From NCBI RefSeq assembly GCF_003063245.1, contig NZ_MUXE01000004.1, positions 147,193-211,192 on the forward strand: a stretch of 64,000 nucleotides of DNA, in the 5' to 3' direction. This DNA is from Arcobacter caeni (lineage in GTDB: Bacteria > Campylobacterota > Campylobacteria > Campylobacterales > Arcobacteraceae). The notes beneath the pieces are model-generated. The model had not been told where the DNA came from and ran no database searches. It saw nothing but the letters and a program-made list of their open reading frames with translations. Within the stretch, counting starts at the first letter, position 1. Each line of letters begins with the position of its first letter. Position numbers and translations under genes: made by a program. This document shows positions 9,142 to 18,261 of the stretch, piece by piece.

Positions 9142-10776
9142 ATGATAAAAAAAGAATCAATAGAAAATCTAAAAAATCATCTTGATGTTGTAGATGTCGT
9201 ATCTCAATTTTTAGAATTAAAAAAATCTGGCGCAAATTTTAAAGCTTGTTGTCCTTTTCATGGAGAAACAACACCTTCTTTTGTTGTAAGTCCTGCAAAA
9301 CAAATATATCATTGTTTTGGATGTGGAGCAGGTGGTGATTCTATAAAATTTGTTATGGAGTATGAAAAATTATCATATCCTGAAACAATAGAAAAATTAG
9401 CTTCAATGTATAATTTTAACTTAGATTATGAAAATACAGATGAAAAACAACAAGATACAAAAATATTAGAAGAAGTAAATAAATATTATCAAAAACTTTT
9501 TGTATATAATGAAAATGTAAAAGAATATATACATAAAAGAGGAATATCAGAATTTTCAATTGAAAAATTTGAAATAGGTTATGCTCCTGTTTCAATTGAT
9601 ACAATTAATTTTTTAAAATCAAATCATTATAATTTAAATGATGCCATTGAATTAGGTGTAATTGATAATGGAACAAATGGATTATATTCAAGATTTATTG
9701 AAAGAATTACATTTCCAATTTATTCAATAACAGGAAAACTTGTAGGTTTTGGTGGAAGAACAATAACAGGACATAATGCAAAATATGTAAACTCTCCACA
9801 AACAAAACTATTTAATAAATCAAGACTTTTATATGGTTATCATTTAGCAAAAGAACAAATATATAAAAAAAATCAAATCATAGTTTGTGAAGGTTATTTA
9901 GATGTAATAATGCTTCATCAAGCAGGATTTAACACAGCAGTTGCAACTTTAGGAACGGCACTTACAGCTGAGCATCTACCACTTCTTAGACGAGGTGAAC
10001 CTAAAGTGATTTTAGCTTATGATGGAGATAAAGCAGGATTAGCAGCGGCATTTAAAGCATCTGTAATGTTAAGTCAAAGTGAATTTGAAGGTGGTGTTAT
10101 TATTTTTGAAAACGGTATGGATCCAGCTGATATGGTACACAATGGGAAAATAAATGAATTAAATGAGATTTTTTCAAGTCCAATCTCTTATATTCCTTAT
10201 GCAATTAATTATATAGTTTCAAAATATGATATAAATGATCCAAATCAAAAACAAAAAGCATTAAATGAAGCAAATGAGTATTTAAAAACATTAAGTTTAT
10301 TAAATCAAGATGAATATAAAAGATATTTAGCTCAAAAACTGAATATTAGAGAAAATTTGGTAAAAATTAGTTCAAATAAACAAAGAATGTATGAACCAAA
10401 TCTTACAAAAATAGATATTGCTGAACTTTGTATAATAAAATCAATTTTAGAAAAACCAAAAAGATTAGATTCCGTTTTAGATATAGTTGATTCTTCTATG
10501 TTTGAAACCCATAAAAATGAGTTTGAACTACTTTTAACAGATATTGAAAATATTTCTTTAAATTCTATAGTTTTAAATGAAAAACTTGAAAATTATGATG
10601 ATGAAAGACTAAATCAAGAGTTATTAACATTGGTTTATAAGTTTTATACAAATAAATTAACAGCAATTTCATACGATAATACTTTAGATTTTAAACAAAA
10701 AGCAAATTTAATTAGAAAAATTAAAGATAATATTTATCAGTTAAAGTTGGGGAAATTAGTAAGTTATAATTTATAA
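9142..10776 (+). CDS. dnaG: DNA primase DnaG
   Basis: DnaG makes RNA primers for DNA replication. The 544-residue protein has the N-terminal CHC2 zinc domain with Cys37, His40, Cys58 and Cys61, the RNA polymerase core with the Toprim motifs VCEGYLDVIML and AYDGDKAG, and a C-terminal part for helicase contact that is shorter and more divergent than in E. coli. There is no visible ribosome binding site before the ATG and a perfect TATAAT lies only six bases upstream, so translation may start on a leaderless mRNA. The ridA-like gene follows 76 bases downstream. Confidence 0.96.
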   Translation: MIKKESIENLKNHLDVVDVVSQFLELKKSGANFKACCPFHGETTPSFVVSPAKQIYHCFGCGAGGDSIKFVMEYEKLSYPETIEKLASMYNFNLDYENTDEKQQDTKILEEVNKYYQKLFVYNENVKEYIHKRGISEFSIEKFEIGYAPVSIDTINFLKSNHYNLNDAIELGVIDNGTNGLYSRFIERITFPIYSITGKLVGFGGRTITGHNAKYVNSPQTKLFNKSRLLYGYHLAKEQIYKKNQIIVCEGYLDVIMLHQAGFNTAVATLGTALTAEHLPLLRRGEPKVILAYDGDKAGLAAAFKASVMLSQSEFEGGVIIFENGMDPADMVHNGKINELNEIFSSPISYIPYAINYIVSKYDINDPNQKQKALNEANEYLKTLSLLNQDEYKRYLAQKLNIRENLVKISSNKQRMYEPNLTKIDIAELCIIKSILEKPKRLDSVLDIVDSSMFETHKNEFELLLTDIENISLNSIVLNEKLENYDDERLNQELLTLVYKFYTNKLTAISYDNTLDFKQKANLIRKIKDNIYQLKLGKLVSYNL

Positions 10777-10852
10777 TTAATTTTTTAAATTTATTTAATT
10801 AGCAGTTTGTTTTTTGTAAAATTCAATAAATTATAAAAGATAAGGATAATGA

Positions 10853-11236
10853 ATGAAATTTATTGCAAGTGATAATTTACCTTTGGCAATAGGTCCATAT
10901 TCGCCTGCTGTAAAAGTGAATGGAATTATTTATACATCGGGGCAAGTACCTATTTCATTAGATGGCACGATATTAGAAAGAGATATAAAAGTTCAAACTA
11001 GACAAGTACTCTCTAATTTGAGAACATTATTAGAAGATGCTAATAGTAGTATGGAAAAAGTTGTAAAAGTATCTATATATTTAGAAAATATTGAAGATTT
11101 TGGGGTTGTTAATGTATTATTTGCTGAAGCTTTTGGAGAACATAAACCAGCAAGAAGTACAATTTCAGTAAAAGCATTACCCATAAATTCGATGATAATG
11201 ATAGATGCCATAGCAATAGCTAATGATTATCATTAA
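10853..11236 (+). CDS. RidA-family enamine/imine deaminase
   Basis: A 127-residue RidA (YjgF/YER057c/UK114) protein. RidA hydrolyses reactive enamine and imine intermediates such as 2-aminoacrylate released by PLP enzymes. The sequence shows the family phrases LPLAIGPYSPAVKVNG, YTSGQVPI, VKVSIYLENIEDF and the active-site Arg in the KPARSTISV motif near the trimer interface. The ribosome site AAGGA precedes the ATG. It sits alone between dnaG and rplU. Confidence 0.92.
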   Translation: MKFIASDNLPLAIGPYSPAVKVNGIIYTSGQVPISLDGTILERDIKVQTRQVLSNLRTLLEDANSSMEKVVKVSIYLENIEDFGVVNVLFAEAFGEHKPARSTISVKALPINSMIMIDAIAIANDYH

Positions 11237-11276
11237 AAAGCTAAGGCTTAAAGAAAGTTTAAACTAAAATAAGATA

Positions 11277-11297
11277 CTATTCCGGTTCGAAAAATAG
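11277..11297 (+). promoter_or_regulatory. Small hairpin with a T-loop-like sequence in the rplU leader
   Basis: CTATT and AATAG flank a loop containing GGTTCGAAA, which resembles the TPsiC loop of tRNA. It lies about 55-75 bases before the L21 start codon, and a TAAGAT -10-like element lies just before it. No full tRNA fold can be built around it. It may be a leader structure or chance. Confidence 0.3.
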
Positions 11298-11351
11298 AGT
11301 TATATGTGAATATATCAACTTGGCATATTGAATTGAATTAGAGGAAGAAAA

Positions 11352-11669
11352 ATGTACGCAATTATCAAGTGTGGTGGAAAACAGTATAAAGTTTCTGAGG
11401 GTGATATCTTAGATGTTGATTATACTGGTAAAACTGCAAAAGAAACTTTAGAAATCACTGATGTTTTAGCAATAAACGACGGTGAATTAAAAATTGGTGA
11501 TGCAGTTGCAAATGCAAAAGTAGAAGCAGTTGTAGTATTAGATGGTACAGGTGTAAATAGAGCTAAAAAAGTGATTATTTACAAAAAAAGAAGAAGAAAA
11601 GATTCTAAATTAAAAAGAGGTTTTAGAAAAAGCTTCACTAAAATTAGAATTATTAAAATCGCTGCATAA
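11352..11669 (+). CDS. rplU: 50S ribosomal protein L21
   Basis: L21 binds 23S rRNA in the large subunit. The 105-residue product starts MYAIIKCGGKQYKV, the standard L21 opening, and ends in a basic tail including KKRRRKDSKLKRGFR. A strong ribosome site (GAGGAAG) precedes the ATG. It is followed 27 bases later by rpmA, the conserved rplU-rpmA pair, with obgE downstream after a terminator. Confidence 0.97.
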   Translation: MYAIIKCGGKQYKVSEGDILDVDYTGKTAKETLEITDVLAINDGELKIGDAVANAKVEAVVVLDGTGVNRAKKVIIYKKRRRKDSKLKRGFRKSFTKIRIIKIAA

Positions 11670-11696
11670 GCATAACAAAAGTTAAGGAGAAAAACT

Positions 11697-11951
11697 ATGG
11701 CTCACAAAAAAGGTCAGGGAAGTACGCAGAATAATAGAGATTCAGCTGGTAGAAGACTTGGTGTTAAAAAATATGGTGGTGAAGTTGTAAGAGCTGGAAA
11801 CATCATTATTAGACAAAGAGGAACAAAAGTTCATTTAGGTCAAAATGTTGGTATTGGTAAAGATCATACAATTTATTCTTTAATTGACGGTGTTGTTAAA
11901 TTTGAGATTAAAGATAAAAAAAGAAAAAAAGTTTCAGTTTACGCTTCGTAA
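11697..11951 (+). CDS. rpmA: 50S ribosomal protein L27
   Basis: L27 reaches the peptidyl transferase centre with its N-terminal arm. The 84-residue product begins [16 protein letters not shown] and contains the conserved [21 protein letters not shown] segment. There is no N-terminal extension needing protease processing. A strong ribosome site (AAGGAGAAA) precedes it and a strong intrinsic terminator follows. Confidence 0.97.
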   Translation: MAHKKGQGSTQNNRDSAGRRLGVKKYGGEVVRAGNIIIRQRGTKVHLGQNVGIGKDHTIYSLIDGVVKFEIKDKKRKKVSVYAS

Positions 11952-11974
11952 TTCTGGATAAAATTGATTTTTTT

Positions 11975-12009
11975 AAAGGGTGTATGGCTTTTGCCTACAC
12001 CCTTTTTTT
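11975..12009 (+). terminator. Strong intrinsic terminator after rpmA
   Basis: AAAGGGTGTA pairs with TACACCCTTT, with an inner GGC-TTTT-GCC stem-loop, and ends in a run of T. It closes the rplU-rpmA operon before obgE. Confidence 0.93.
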
Positions 12010-12101
12010 ATTTAAAAATTAACATAACTAATTAAAAGTTAACAGTAGAAGTTGAAAAATTTTGCTTTTAGTTTTTAATTAATTATTAAAAGGAAAGTTA
12101 T

Positions 12102-13193
12102 ATGTTTATAGATAGCGCTAGATTTTCAGTTACATCTGGAAAAGGTGGACAGGGATGTGCAGCATTTAGACGAGAAAAGTTTGTTGTAAAAGGTGGACCT
12201 GATGGTGGAGATGGTGGAAAAGGTGGGGATGTTTATTTTTTAGTAGATAATAATACTGATACATTATCAAACTACAAGGGTAGAAAATTTTTTAAAGCTG
12301 ATAATGGAGCTCAAGGTTTGGGTGGAAGAATGACTGGAAAATCAGGTGAAGCACTTGTTTTGATTGTACCTCCTGGAACTCAAGTTATTGATGATGAAAC
12401 AAATGAAGTTCTTTTTGATTTATTAGAACTTGGAGAAAAAGTTCTATTTTTAGAAGGTGGAAAAGGTGGATTAGGTAATACTCACTTTAAAAATTCAAGA
12501 AATCAAAGACCAACTTATTTTCAACCAGGACTTCCAGGACAAATAAAAAGTATTAGATTAGAATTAAAACTTATTGCTGATGTTGGACTTGTTGGATATC
12601 CAAATGTTGGAAAATCAACTTTGATTTCGGTAACATCAAATGCAACTCCTGAGATTGCAAATTACGAATTTACAACTTTAACACCAAAACTTGGAGTTGT
12701 GGAAGTTGGAAATTATAACTCTTTTGTAATGGCTGATATTCCAGGAATCATCGATGGTGCAAGTGAAGGAAGAGGATTAGGATTAGAATTCTTAAAACAT
12801 ATTGAAAGAACAAAAACTCTTTTATTTGTAATTGATGTTGCAAATCATAGAACTATGATTGATCAATATAGAGTGTTAAAAGAAGAAGTTGCAAAGTTTT
12901 CAAGTGAATTATCAACAAGAAATTATGCAATAGTTATAAGTAAAATGGATGGTTATTTTGGTGAAACTTTAGAAGAAGATATTGAAGCATTCATTAAAAA
13001 TATTGGATTAGATATTACAAAATCAAATGAATTTAAATTTGAGGGAGATTATCCATATTTTGTTCAAGATTTAATTTATTCAAGATTTGATAATACAAAA
13101 CCATATTTTGTTTTACCAATTTCATCTTTAACAAAATTAAACCTTAAACCACTTGGATTTGCCTTATATAATTTATTGGAACAAGGTAGATGA
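12102..13193 (+). CDS. obgE: GTPase ObgE/CgtA
   Basis: Obg is an essential GTPase associated with the large ribosomal subunit and stress signalling. The 363 residues show the glycine-rich Obg fold ([20 protein letters not shown] and [10 protein letters not shown] phrases) and then the G domain with GYPNVGKST, the DIPGIIDGA switch and SKMD. The region after the G domain is short, so the C-terminal OCT domain of Gram-positive Obg is absent. The ORF overlaps proB by four bases (ATGA), indicating translational coupling. Confidence 0.96.
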   Translation: MFIDSARFSVTSGKGGQGCAAFRREKFVVKGGPDGGDGGKGGDVYFLVDNNTDTLSNYKGRKFFKADNGAQGLGGRMTGKSGEALVLIVPPGTQVIDDETNEVLFDLLELGEKVLFLEGGKGGLGNTHFKNSRNQRPTYFQPGLPGQIKSIRLELKLIADVGLVGYPNVGKSTLISVTSNATPEIANYEFTTLTPKLGVVEVGNYNSFVMADIPGIIDGASEGRGLGLEFLKHIERTKTLLFVIDVANHRTMIDQYRVLKEEVAKFSSELSTRNYAIVISKMDGYFGETLEEDIEAFIKNIGLDITKSNEFKFEGDYPYFVQDLIYSRFDNTKPYFVLPISSLTKLNLKPLGFALYNLLEQGR

Positions 13194-13960
13194 AGAGATT
13201 AGTTATAAAAGTAGGAACTGCTGTATTAACTCAAGATGGGCAATTAGCCCTTGAGAGAATGGATAATTTAGTAAGTTTAATTGCTAAATTAAAAAACGAA
13301 AAAAATCTTGAAGTGATATTAGTCTCTTCAGGAGCAGTTGGTGCTGGATATACTTCTTTAAAACTTGATAAAAAAATAGTTGCAAATAAACAAGCACTAG
13401 CAGCCATTGGGCAACCTTTATTACTTAAAAATTACAAAAAAAGATTTAAAGAACATAATATTACTTGTGCTCAAATGTTATTTATTGCAGATGATTTTGA
13501 TTCAAGAAAAAGAACTAAAAATGCTCAAAATGTAATGGAAATACTTTTGGAAAATAAAATTCTTCCAATTATAAATGAAAATGATGTAATTGCAACAGAT
13601 GAGTTGGTTTTTGGTGATAATGATCAATTAGCAGCACATGTAGCTTATTATTTTAATGCAGATATGTTAGTGATTTTATCTGATATTGATGGTTATTATA
13701 ATAAAAATCCAAGAGAGTTTTCCGATGCAGTTTTACAAAAAAATGTTTTAGAAATAAGTGATGATGAACTTGAAATGAAACATTCTGCAAATTCAGAATT
13801 CGCAACAGGCGGAATAGTTACAAAATTAAAAGCAGCAGATTTTTTAATGAAAAGAGATATTCCTATGTATTTATCTTCTGGATTTGATTTAACAAATGCT
13901 TATGATTTTTTAGTTGATGGAAATCATAAAAGTGGAACAATTTTTCAAGCAAAAAAATAA
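13190..13960 (+). CDS. proB: Glutamate 5-kinase without PUA domain
   Basis: ProB phosphorylates glutamate with ATP in the first step of proline synthesis. The 256 residues make up the amino acid kinase domain: [32 protein letters not shown] with [12 protein letters not shown], and [13 protein letters not shown]. The C-terminal PUA domain of the ~370-residue enterobacterial enzyme is missing, as in other epsilonproteobacteria. The gene starts inside the end of obgE, and fmt follows nine bases later. Confidence 0.95.
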   Translation: MKRLVIKVGTAVLTQDGQLALERMDNLVSLIAKLKNEKNLEVILVSSGAVGAGYTSLKLDKKIVANKQALAAIGQPLLLKNYKKRFKEHNITCAQMLFIADDFDSRKRTKNAQNVMEILLENKILPIINENDVIATDELVFGDNDQLAAHVAYYFNADMLVILSDIDGYYNKNPREFSDAVLQKNVLEISDDELEMKHSANSEFATGGIVTKLKAADFLMKRDIPMYLSSGFDLTNAYDFLVDGNHKSGTIFQAKK

Positions 13961-13969
13961 GGAATAATT

Positions 13970-14890
13970 ATGAGTAAAAGAATTTTATTTATGGGAACTC
14001 CTGATTATGCTACTGTAATATTTAAAAAGATATTAAATAGTAAGTATGAAATCATAGGATTATTTACGCAACCTGATAAACCAGTTGGTAGAAAACAACT
14101 ATTAACTCCTCCTCATATTAAACAATATTGTTTAGATGAAAACTTAAATATTCCAATATTTCAACCTTTAAAATTAAGAAATAATGAAGAAGCAACAAAA
14201 CAAATAGAAGAGTTAAAACCAGATTTTATAATTGTTGCAGCTTATGGGCAAATTTTACCTAAAGAGATTTTGAATATTGCTCCATGTATAAATCTTCATG
14301 CTTCACTGCTTCCAAAATATAGAGGTGCAAGTCCAATTCAAGAATCACTTTTAAATGATGATAAATTTACAGGCGTAACTTCAATGTTAATGGAAGAGGG
14401 ACTTGATAGTGGAGATATTTTAGGTTTACAATATTTAAAAATAACTCCAACAATCGAAGTTACTGAAGCTTTTGATAAGTTATCACAGCTTGCCGCTAAA
14501 CTTACAATTACTACTTTAGATAATTATGAGAATATTCAACCACAAAAACAAAATGAAGCAGAAGTGAGTTTTTGTAGGAAAATAAAAAAAGAAGATGGTT
14601 TAGTTGATTTTTCTAATGCAAAAAAGCTATATCAAAAATATAAAGCTTATTCTTTTTGGCCAGGTGTTTTTTTAGAATCTGAATTAAAATTAAAAGATAT
14701 TGAATTAAATGAAGAAATATCTATTAATAATCAAGGGCAAATTTTAGAAATTAATAATGATTCTGTAATTATAGGATGTGAAAAAGGTAGTTTAAAAATC
14801 AAAACTTTACAAGCTCCTTCAAAAAAAGCAATGAATGCAATTGATTATATCAGAGGGCAAAGATTAGAAATAAATTCGATACTTATTTAG
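13970..14890 (+). CDS. fmt: Methionyl-tRNA formyltransferase
   Basis: Fmt formylates initiator Met-tRNA with 10-formyltetrahydrofolate. The 306-residue product has the family motifs: FMGTPDYAT at the N-terminus, the catalytic NLHASLLPKYRGASPIQ segment and MLMEEGLDSGDIL, plus a C-terminal tRNA-binding domain. The ribosome site AAGGAATAA lies before the ATG. The stop codon is embedded in a perfect palindrome shared with the convergent permease gene. Confidence 0.96.
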   Translation: MSKRILFMGTPDYATVIFKKILNSKYEIIGLFTQPDKPVGRKQLLTPPHIKQYCLDENLNIPIFQPLKLRNNEEATKQIEELKPDFIIVAAYGQILPKEILNIAPCINLHASLLPKYRGASPIQESLLNDDKFTGVTSMLMEEGLDSGDILGLQYLKITPTIEVTEAFDKLSQLAAKLTITTLDNYENIQPQKQNEAEVSFCRKIKKEDGLVDFSNAKKLYQKYKAYSFWPGVFLESELKLKDIELNEEISINNQGQILEINNDSVIIGCEKGSLKIKTLQAPSKKAMNAIDYIRGQRLEINSILI

Positions 14891-14912
14891 CATAAAAATT
14901 ATGCTAAATAAG
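14882..14912. terminator. Perfect 14-bp palindrome across two convergent stop codons
   Basis: CTTATTTAGCATAA at 14882-14895 and its exact complement at 14899-14912 are separated by AAA. The fmt stop (14888-14890) and the permease stop (14899-14901 on the - strand) are both inside the stems. There is no long T-run on either side. Confidence 0.7.
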
Positions 14913-15792
14913 ATGTATATAAAGTTATTGTTGCAAGACTTAATAAAACCCCTAAAACTAAAGAGTTAATTGCCACTTTTTCATCTAAGCCACCTTTTAT
15001 TGCTAAAACTGTAGCCATTGTCATTGGAGGCATCGCAACTTCAATTATCGTAACTTTCACCCAAGTTTGATTTAATCCATAAAAATAATGAAATCCTATT
15101 AATACAATTACTGGAACAACAATCATTTTAAGAATCATAGCAGCTGAAACAATATGGAATTTTGCAAAAATATGTTTAAGTTCTAATTTCATTCCAATTG
15201 CAATCATTGCAATTGGAACAAGTGTTGAACCAATTGTTTGAGAAGTTAGTATTAGAAAATTAGGAACTTCAAAATGTTTTACAAGAATAGTTATAAAAAA
15301 CATAAGTGAAGGTGGAAATAAAAATATACTTTTAAAGATATGAGTAATATTGTTTTTTTTACCTGCTCCCCAAGTTATAATAAACATTCCAATTGAGACT
15401 AAAAGTAAAAATGAACCAAATAAATCATAAATCAATCCATAAACTATATAATCTTCACCATAAAATGCCTCTATATAAGAAAAACCAATAAATGAAGTAT
15501 TTCCAAAAGTAGCCATAATCATAAAAGTTGCTAACAAAACACGATTTAATTTCATCATTTTACCTACGAAATAAGCAAGAAGAAGATTAAAAAGAATAAA
15601 AGAGATAAACATTAAAATTAAATTTAATATTTTTATATCAAGAACCAAAGGGTAGATTTTAGAAAAAACAATACCCGGAAGTGAAAAATAAATAATAAAT
15701 TCAATTAATTGTTTTGAATTATCTTGATAAATTATTTTAAAGATATAACCTAAAATTAAATACATAGCAATTGGTAAAACGGGTTCTAACAT
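14899..15792 (-). CDS. AEC-family transporter (auxin efflux carrier type)
   Basis: A 297-residue integral membrane protein with about ten hydrophobic segments in the AEC/PIN-like arrangement. It shows the family pattern of two five-helix halves, with broken-helix regions such as FGNTSFIGFSYIEAFYGED and the late AMPPMTMATVLAIKGGLDE. Bacterial members export or import malate, malonate or other organic acids; the substrate here is unknown. It is the only - strand gene between obgE and parB and faces fmt. Its start at 15792 lies in a 64-base gap divergent from birA. Confidence 0.85.
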   Translation of the reverse strand: MLEPVLPIAMYLILGYIFKIIYQDNSKQLIEFIIYFSLPGIVFSKIYPLVLDIKILNLILMFISFILFNLLLAYFVGKMMKLNRVLLATFMIMATFGNTSFIGFSYIEAFYGEDYIVYGLIYDLFGSFLLLVSIGMFIITWGAGKKNNITHIFKSIFLFPPSLMFFITILVKHFEVPNFLILTSQTIGSTLVPIAMIAIGMKLELKHIFAKFHIVSAAMILKMIVVPVIVLIGFHYFYGLNQTWVKVTIIEVAMPPMTMATVLAIKGGLDEKVAINSLVLGVLLSLATITLYTSYLA

Positions 15793-15845
15793 AATGACCT
15801 TTTTTCCTTTGATTATATTTAATTAACTCTTCTATTTTTATTATG

Positions 15846-15851
15846 TATAAT
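15846..15851 (+). promoter_or_regulatory. -10 element placed for a leaderless birA transcript
   Basis: TATAAT is followed after five bases by the birA ATG at 15857. The expected transcription start coincides with the start codon and no ribosome binding site is visible. Confidence 0.5.
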
Positions 15852-15856
15852 AAAAT

Positions 15857-16492
15857 ATGAAAATAATAAAATTAAAAGAAGTTGATTCAACTCATATATA
15901 TATAAAAGATTATATTTTGAAAAATGGTTATTATGAACCTTTATGTGTTTTATGTGATTTTCAAACACAAGGAATTGGAAGTAGAGGAAATTCTTGGATA
16001 GGGAAAAAGGGCAATATTTTTTTTTCTTTTGTTATTGATAAAGAATTTTTACCAAATGATTTACCACTACAAAGTAGTTCTATCTATTTTTCTTATCTTT
16101 TAAAAGAAGTATTAAAGCAGATGGGCTCTTTAGTTTGGTTAAAATGGCCAAATGATTTTTATGTAGATGATAAAAAAATCGGAGGAACAATAACTACTGT
16201 TTCAAAAAATTTAATTTATTGTGGAATAGGAATAAATTTAAAAAATGTGAGTGAAGATTTTGGAAAACTTGATATTAATATCGATACAAATAGTATGTTA
16301 GAAAGTTATTTTTTAAAATTAGAAAAAAAGATTTTTTGGAAGCAAATATTTAGTGATTTTAAGATAGAATTCCAACATAGCAAAAAGTTCCAAACAACAA
16401 TAGACAATCAAAAAATTTCTCTTCAAAATGTGATGTTAAATGAAGATGGTTCTATTCAAGTAAACAATAAAAAGGTATTTAGTTTAAGATGA
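15857..16492 (+). CDS. birA: Biotin--[acetyl-CoA-carboxylase] ligase
   Basis: BirA activates biotin with ATP and attaches it to the biotin carboxyl carrier protein. The 211-residue product contains the catalytic phrases QTQGIGSRGNSWIGKKGN (biotinyl-AMP loop) and LKWPNDFYVDDKKIGG. The N-terminal DNA-binding domain of E. coli BirA is absent, so it is a catalytic-only ligase. It overlaps parA by four bases (ATGA). The very close upstream -10 suggests that the birA-parA-parB mRNA is leaderless. Confidence 0.92.
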   Translation: MKIIKLKEVDSTHIYIKDYILKNGYYEPLCVLCDFQTQGIGSRGNSWIGKKGNIFFSFVIDKEFLPNDLPLQSSSIYFSYLLKEVLKQMGSLVWLKWPNDFYVDDKKIGGTITTVSKNLIYCGIGINLKNVSEDFGKLDINIDTNSMLESYFLKLEKKIFWKQIFSDFKIEFQHSKKFQTTIDNQKISLQNVMLNEDGSIQVNNKKVFSLR

Positions 16493-17265
16493 CAGAAATT
16501 ATTTCGATAGCTAACCAAAAAGGTGGTGTAGGTAAAACTACAACCGCTGTAAATTTAAGTGCTGCACTTGCACTAGAGGGTAAAAGAGTATTATTAATTG
16601 ATGCAGATCCACAAGCAAATGCAACAACTTCATTAGGTTTTCATAGGGATACTTATGAATATAATATTTACCATGTTATGTTGGGAACAAAAGAATTAAG
16701 TGAGATTATTTTAGATTCAGAAATTGAAAATTTAAAAGTTGCTCCATCAAATATTGGACTTGTAGGAATTGAAAAAGAGTTTTATAAAAATACTAAAGAA
16801 AGAGAATTAGTTTTAAAAAGAAAAATCGATCCAATTAAAAAAGATTTTGATTATATTATTATTGATTCACCTCCTGCATTAGGTCCAATTACTATAAATA
16901 CATTAAGTGCATCAACATCTGTTTTAATTCCAATTCAATGTGAATTTTTTGCATTAGAGGGATTAGCACAATTGTTAAATACTATAAAACTTGTAAAACA
17001 GACAATAAATCAATCATTACAAATTAGAGGATTTTTACCAACAATGTATAGTGCTCAAAATAATTTGTCAAAACAAGTTTTTGCAGATTTAGCACAACAT
17101 TTTGAAAATAAATTATTTAAAATAGATGACAATTCTTATGTTGTAATTCCACGGAATGTAAAATTAGCAGAAAGTCCTAGTTTTGGAAAACCAATTATGT
17201 TATATGACACAAATTCAAGTGGCACAAAAGCATACACTCATTTAGCAAGAGCAATCGCAGGTTAG
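16489..17265 (+). CDS. parA: Chromosome partitioning ATPase ParA/Soj
   Basis: A Walker-type ATPase that works with ParB to move the chromosome origin region. The 258 residues show the deviant P-loop KGGVGKTTTAVNLS, the DADPQANATTSLG motif and DSPPALG. The N-terminus has no extra DNA-binding helix-turn-helix region, as in chromosomal Soj proteins. It overlaps birA and precedes parB by 24 bases. Confidence 0.96.
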   Translation: MTEIISIANQKGGVGKTTTAVNLSAALALEGKRVLLIDADPQANATTSLGFHRDTYEYNIYHVMLGTKELSEIILDSEIENLKVAPSNIGLVGIEKEFYKNTKERELVLKRKIDPIKKDFDYIIIDSPPALGPITINTLSASTSVLIPIQCEFFALEGLAQLLNTIKLVKQTINQSLQIRGFLPTMYSAQNNLSKQVFADLAQHFENKLFKIDDNSYVVIPRNVKLAESPSFGKPIMLYDTNSSGTKAYTHLARAIAG

Positions 17266-17289
17266 TTAATTTTTTTAGTAGGAAATATT

Positions 17290-18147
17290 ATGGCATTAGG
17301 TAGAGGATTAGGAGAATTATTAGGAGAAGTTGAATCAGCTTATGAAAATTCAACAAGAAGTAACAAATCTGGCGTTTTTAAAATAGATGTAACAGCTATA
17401 AAAGCCAATCCAAACCAACCAAGAAAAATATTTGATGAAGAAAAATTAAATGACTTAAGCGAATCTATTAAAGAGCATGGCTTATTACAACCTATAATTG
17501 TAACAGAGAATGAAGATAGTACTTACACATTAGTTGCAGGTGAGAGAAGATTAAGAGCTCATAAACTTGCAAATATAGAAAAAATCAAAGCTATTATTAT
17601 TGATACTGACGAATTTAAATTAAGAGAATTAGCATTAATTGAAAATATTCAAAGAGATGATTTAAATGTAATTGAACTTGCATATTGTTACGCACAGTTA
17701 CTAAATGAACATAGTATTACTCATGAAGAATTATCAAGAAAAGTATTTAAAAGTAGAACTTCTATTACAAATACTTTGAGATTGTTACAATTAAACTCAT
17801 ATGTACAACAATTTTTAGCTAGTGACAAAATTAGTGCAGGTCATGCAAAAGTTATGTTAGGACTTACCAATGATGAACAAAAAATGGTTTGTGATTCAAT
17901 AGTTGGTCAAAAACTTTCAGTTAGAGAAACTGAAAAATTAGTTAAAGAGTTAAAAGAAAAAGACATAGAAAAACCTAAAAAAGATAAGCCAAAAGATGCT
18001 TATAATTTTACACCACTCAATAATATTGTGGAAAAATTAAAAGAAAATAGTTTAAAAGTAAAAGTAGAAAAAAATTATTTCAAGATAGAATTTAATTCAC
18101 AAGAAGATGTTGATAAAATAATTAGTTACTTTAATATCCAATCGTAA
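17290..18147 (+). CDS. parB: Chromosome partitioning protein ParB/Spo0J
   Basis: ParB binds parS and, as a CTP-dependent clamp in the known family, spreads along DNA near the origin. The 285-residue product begins with a short ParA-stimulating tail (ALGRGLGELLGEV), has the N-terminal domain motifs PNQPRKIFDEEKL, VAGERRLRAHKLA and ENIQRDDLN, a central helix-turn-helix, and a C-terminal dimerisation region. I did not find a clear parS match by eye, but that search was not exhaustive. Confidence 0.96.
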   Translation: MALGRGLGELLGEVESAYENSTRSNKSGVFKIDVTAIKANPNQPRKIFDEEKLNDLSESIKEHGLLQPIIVTENEDSTYTLVAGERRLRAHKLANIEKIKAIIIDTDEFKLRELALIENIQRDDLNVIELAYCYAQLLNEHSITHEELSRKVFKSRTSITNTLRLLQLNSYVQQFLASDKISAGHAKVMLGLTNDEQKMVCDSIVGQKLSVRETEKLVKELKEKDIEKPKKDKPKDAYNFTPLNNIVEKLKENSLKVKVEKNYFKIEFNSQEDVDKIISYFNIQS

Positions 18148-18209
18148 CAAAATCCAAAAAAAATCTAAGCTAATATTTTTTTTTAATATAATTTTATAGT
18201 TAGTTTTGT

Positions 18210-18215
18210 TAAAAT
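18210..18215 (+). promoter_or_regulatory. Extended -10 promoter of the atp-tol operon
   Basis: TTTTGTTAAAAT gives TGn-TAAAAT in a T-rich context about 46 bases before the atpF' start. It is the only good promoter seen between parB and the ATP synthase genes. Confidence 0.55.
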
Positions 18216-18261
18216 AATAGAGTTTTAGTTAAACTAAACTGTAAAAAATATGGAGGAATGA

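Noticed and set aside
11281..11291. tRNA gene suggested by GGTTCGAAA upstream of rplU
   Set aside because: No acceptor stem, anticodon arm or D arm can be paired around it; at most it is a leader hairpin.
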